16,211 bases of DNA. Origin: Candidatus Pacearchaeota archaeon. Its GTDB lineage: Archaea > Nanoarchaeota > Nanoarchaeia > Pacearchaeales > GW2011-AR1. The notes below the pieces were generated by a model. It did no database searches. It saw only the letters and a program-made list of their open reading frames with translations, and was not told the DNA's origin. Shown here one piece after another: positions 14,270 through 16,211 of the stretch (position 1 is the stretch's first letter; each line of letters starts with the position of its first letter). The stretch spans positions 1 to 16,211 of the forward strand of contig NZER01000117.1 of assembly GCA_002690445.1 (NCBI GenBank), read 5' to 3'. The translations under genes were made by a program, and so were the position numbers.

Positions 14270-15381
14270 TATATAATCTCTAATAATTTTAAATTATTAT
14301 TAAACTCTTCGAACGGGACATCCCTGTAAGAAAGGTTAACGGGGTACTGCGTGTGGTAATCTCTGCGTTCATCCTTGTTGCCTTCTAGTTTTCCTTCTGC
14401 CATAATTTTGGCGACACTTGATATAGAAAATGCTGTCGCTTTTTGCATTGCTGAAAATTGTTTGTCAGACTTGATAACTTTTTCTTGCCTCCAAGTTTTG
14501 TCTCCCCCTTTAACTTCTGCTAGTATAAAAACTTCATCTCTGTCTACGAACCCGCACCCTTTAGTGAATATGTCGACTAATGTTTTGTCGTCAAGCTCGC
14601 AGTCTCTAATTAAAAATCTAACTATGTCTCTGTGCCCTTGGTATCTTAGTGTTTTGTAGTAGCAATTTTTTACGCCGCGCTCTTTCATTGAGTGAATGGA
14701 GTGGGATGCCCCTCCGCTCGTATAAAAAGCCTCCATGGTTCCGAATTTTTTGCCCTCGACAGTTTCTAGGCCATCCATTCCTCTCACTGTTTTGAGTTCA
14801 CCGTTTTCAAGAATGATGCAATCGTCTCTATATTCGTTTATTAGCCCGTCAATAGACCAAGTAATTCCGTATCTCAGGGGATTAAGGTTGCTGTCATGGT
14901 AGTCGGGTAATCCTCCGACCATCATTCTTACCGTCTCTACTGGCCCGTGAATTTGCCTACATCCTTCTTCAGCTAAGATATTTACCCACCCCGGTGCAAG
15001 GCCAAGGTCTGTAAAAACTGGGCTCTTGATTGGTCCTCCGTGATTTTTTGCTGCGTCATTTATGTTTTGTGACACATCTACTCTGCCTCCTAGGTCACAG
15101 TAGCGAAATGAATTATCATTACACCAATGGCCGACTTCCTCTGTCTGGTGGTATGGTAAACTACTTATAACAATATCAGGCTTCTCGAACATTAGCGCTC
15201 GCGGAAAAGTCTTATTTTCGTCAGTCAAATAAAACGCGCCATTGGGGCCGGAAATATGTTTTCTAAAGTTATCCGCGGCGCCAGCGTATGAATCTACGCC
15301 TACAACATCAAAGCCCAGCTTGTTCATTGCGTAACAAATAGCTGTGCCCATCTTACCTACACCTAGGACTGCCGCTTTCAT
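14269..15381 (-). CDS. Saccharopine/lysine dehydrogenase-like oxidoreductase
   Basis: A 370-residue NAD(P)-binding enzyme. The Rossmann motif is GVGKMG (7-12), and a family hallmark is TDLGLAPGWVNILAEEG (124-140), followed by VRMMVGGLPD and YGITWSIDGLINEYRDD, then FGTMEAFYTSGGASHS and KTLRYQGHRDIVRFL. This series matches saccharopine dehydrogenase family proteins, especially the lysine 6-dehydrogenase-like branch. It would oxidise an amino-acid substrate at the amine. In a phage this is an auxiliary metabolic gene candidate; the true substrate (lysine, saccharopine or a polyamine precursor) cannot be read. The start is ATG 15381 with AAAGGA 6 nt upstream, rather than the upstream ATG/GTG that would add a 13-residue tail overlapping the membrane peptide gene. 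Confidence 0.8.
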   Translation of the reverse strand: MKAAVLGVGKMGTAICYAMNKLGFDVVGVDSYAGAADNFRKHISGPNGAFYLTDENKTFPRALMFEKPDIVISSLPYHQTEEVGHWCNDNSFRYCDLGGRVDVSQNINDAAKNHGGPIKSPVFTDLGLAPGWVNILAEEGCRQIHGPVETVRMMVGGLPDYHDSNLNPLRYGITWSIDGLINEYRDDCIILENGELKTVRGMDGLETVEGKKFGTMEAFYTSGGASHSIHSMKERGVKNCYYKTLRYQGHRDIVRFLIRDCELDDKTLVDIFTKGCGFVDRDEVFILAEVKGGDKTWRQEKVIKSDKQFSAMQKATAFSISSVAKIMAEGKLEGNKDERRDYHTQYPVNLSYRDVPFEEFNNNLKLLEII

Positions 15382-15387
15382 TTTATA

Positions 15388-15393
15388 TCCTTT
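15388..15393 (-). promoter_or_regulatory. Shine-Dalgarno deciding the dehydrogenase start
   Basis: AAAGGA on the - strand lies 6 nt before ATG 15381. It selects this ATG, which also gives the normal N-terminus directly before the Rossmann glycine motif. Confidence 0.7.
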
Positions 15394-15398
15394 TCTTA

Positions 15399-15542
15399 TT
15401 AAAAAAATTCTAACCACCAAAGAGTTAGTATCGCTATAAGTATAGCAACCTCTATAGTGTATTGTCCATTAAAAAATAAAAGAGTAGACAATGTTATTAT
15501 AGATAATCCTATAAATAAATCTTTCCAATTTTTTTTATTCAT
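15399..15542 (-). CDS. Small two-helix membrane peptide (47 aa)
   Basis: An ORF from ATG 15542 to TAA 15399. After a Lys-rich N-terminus (MNKKNWKD) come two hydrophobic segments, LFIGLSIITLSTLLFF (9-24) and EVAILIAILTLWWLEFF (31-47), separated by NGQYTI, a helical hairpin. Its ATG overlaps the last codons of the preceding gene (8 nt including the stop), in operon style. It may be a membrane partner of the preceding two-helix protein, but no family is recognised. Confidence 0.55.
   Translation of the reverse strand: MNKKNWKDLFIGLSIITLSTLLFFNGQYTIEVAILIAILTLWWLEFF
15439..15468 (-). promoter_or_regulatory. Weak candidate promoter before the dehydrogenase gene
   Basis: On the - strand: TGGACA (15463-15468), 18-nt spacer, TATACT (15439-15444), followed by about 57 nt to ATG 15381 with a good Shine-Dalgarno. 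It is inside the 47-aa ORF. The -10 matches the others here, but the -35 and spacer are off. Confidence 0.3.
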
Positions 15543-16116
15543 TGGGTTTATTTAAAAAGTCGGAAGGCCTAAGCTCGTGGAACTCCCAGTTTTGTTCTTG
15601 GGATTCACTTCCTCCTCCTTTTTTATTGCTTGGGTTTTGTGCTCCGTTTTTACTCTTGCCTTCTCCTCCTTTTATTTTCGAAAGACTACCTAGTATGGGT
15701 TGCCCTTTTCTAAGTCTTCCTTTCATTTGGTTTTGCACTTGTTCATGGAGTCCCCTGCTGTAGGGGAGGGCAAATAGGCGGGGCTCGGGACGATCTTTGC
15801 CGTAAGCAAAAACATGAAGCCATGAGCTCTTTTTTTTCTCGGCTGACTCTATCAGGAAATAAATTGCTCCATTAAATTTTGTATGCTTATTTGGTTCTTT
15901 AACTATCACCCAATGTATTAACACTTTTTCAGGCATATCACTCTTGAGGGCTGGCCAACCTAGGTATGAGTGAATAGTAGACCAAAAGACAACGGTGAAA
16001 ATACAGAACGTAGCAATGCATGTTGTTTTAAAGTACCATTTTACTGACGATTCAGTAAGCAGCCAAAAAGTTAGCGTTCCAAAGGTTAGTAGTAAAATTG
16101 GTAATGCAATACTCAT
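15535..16116 (-). CDS. Two-helix membrane protein with soluble C-domain
   Basis: A 193-residue protein. There are two N-terminal transmembrane segments (about 3-21 and 30-48), then a soluble domain with HWVIVKEPNKHTKFNGAIYFLI, LHVFAYG and LFALPYSRGLHEQVQNQM. The last quarter is a low-complexity Gly/Ser/Lys/Asn linker (about 147-172) ending WEFHELRPSDFL. I have a faint memory of similar conserved hypothetical proteins in marine T4-like phages but cannot verify it. No function is known to me. The ATG overlaps the stop of the previous ORF (ATGA), and its own end overlaps the next membrane peptide. Confidence 0.75.
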   Translation of the reverse strand: MSIALPILLLTFGTLTFWLLTESSVKWYFKTTCIATFCIFTVVFWSTIHSYLGWPALKSDMPEKVLIHWVIVKEPNKHTKFNGAIYFLIESAEKKKSSWLHVFAYGKDRPEPRLFALPYSRGLHEQVQNQMKGRLRKGQPILGSLSKIKGGEGKSKNGAQNPSNKKGGGSESQEQNWEFHELRPSDFLNKPNE

Positions 16117-16211
16117 AAGTCAAAACACCTTTGTTCAACGTCGTAGCAGCTTTTAAGTAGCTCTTTATCTATTCTAAAGTTTTTTCTTATATTCTCTAAG
16201 GAATCGTCCAT
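16113..16211 (-). CDS. Small ORF at window edge (32 aa, maybe partial)
   Basis: An open frame on the - strand from the window edge to TGA 16113-16115. It encodes 32 charged residues beginning MDDSLENIRK and ending YDVEQRCFDL. The first codon at the very edge is ATG, so it may be complete or the tail of a longer protein. The stop forms an ATGA overlap with the next gene, which supports real translation. No function can be given. Confidence 0.5.
   Translation of the reverse strand: MDDSLENIRKNFRIDKELLKSCYDVEQRCFDL

Noticed and set aside
15382..15420. Upstream start of the dehydrogenase giving 13 extra residues
   Set aside because: The Shine-Dalgarno and the family N-terminus both favour ATG 15381; the extension overlaps the 47-aa ORF.

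Overview
The window looks like part of a tailed bacteriophage genome (class Caudoviricetes). Genes are packed tightly with 1-30 nt gaps or short overlaps, a block of repeat-rich fibre-like structural genes meets a block of phage-encoded replication and recombination genes, and there are no rRNA, tRNA or host housekeeping genes. Phage collagen-like and Thr/Ser-rich proteins, a viral DnaE-type polymerase, several glycosyltransferases and a lysine-dehydrogenase-like metabolic gene suggest an environmental, probably aquatic, phage. The host cannot be read from the sequence, but the promoters are of the sigma70 type (TTGACA/TATACT).

Layout. Positions 3-3811 are on the + strand. They hold a large cysteine-rich protein (5' end outside the window) that begins with Gly-Tyr-Gln triplets and continues as about 23-residue repeats, then a Cys-rich protein with a 93-residue pure Thr/Ser tract, then two small unknown ORFs. 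The + block converges with a 4-nt stop overlap on a long - strand block (16211 down to 3808). Read in its own direction, that block encodes: the end of a small ORF; a two-helix membrane protein; a 47-aa membrane peptide; a saccharopine/lysine dehydrogenase-like enzyme; a 41-aa membrane peptide; a Cas4/RecB-like nuclease; a stand-alone PHP domain of DNA polymerase III alpha; a PD-(D/E)XK-like protein; a GT34-like glycosyltransferase; a DnaQ-like 3'-5' exonuclease; the DnaE polymerase core without its PHP domain; a putative ssDNA-binding protein with an acidic tail; a GT4-like glycosyltransferase fused to the first half of a GT9-like module; a second ORF carrying the rest of that module; and a putative Rad52-like single-strand annealing protein.

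How it fits together. The polymerase core, detached PHP domain, DnaQ exonuclease and SSB-like protein make a plausible phage replisome. The Cas4-like nuclease and annealing protein make a plausible recombination pair. The glycosyltransferases could modify the Thr/Ser-rich virion protein or the host surface.

Two observations stand out. First, the phage Pol III alpha is split into PHP and polymerase genes with three other genes between the halves, and the PHP metal site looks degenerate. Second, three - strand genes share a 30-nt intergenic cassette in which the upstream stop codon lies inside the -35 box (T-TGA-CA), the spacer is 16 nt, the -10 is TATACT, and exactly 6 nt separate the -10 from ATG. 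This predicts leaderless mRNAs for the PHP, SSB-like and annealing-protein genes. The DnaQ gene has the same -10 spacing without a recognisable -35. No stretch over 300 nt lacks a gene.
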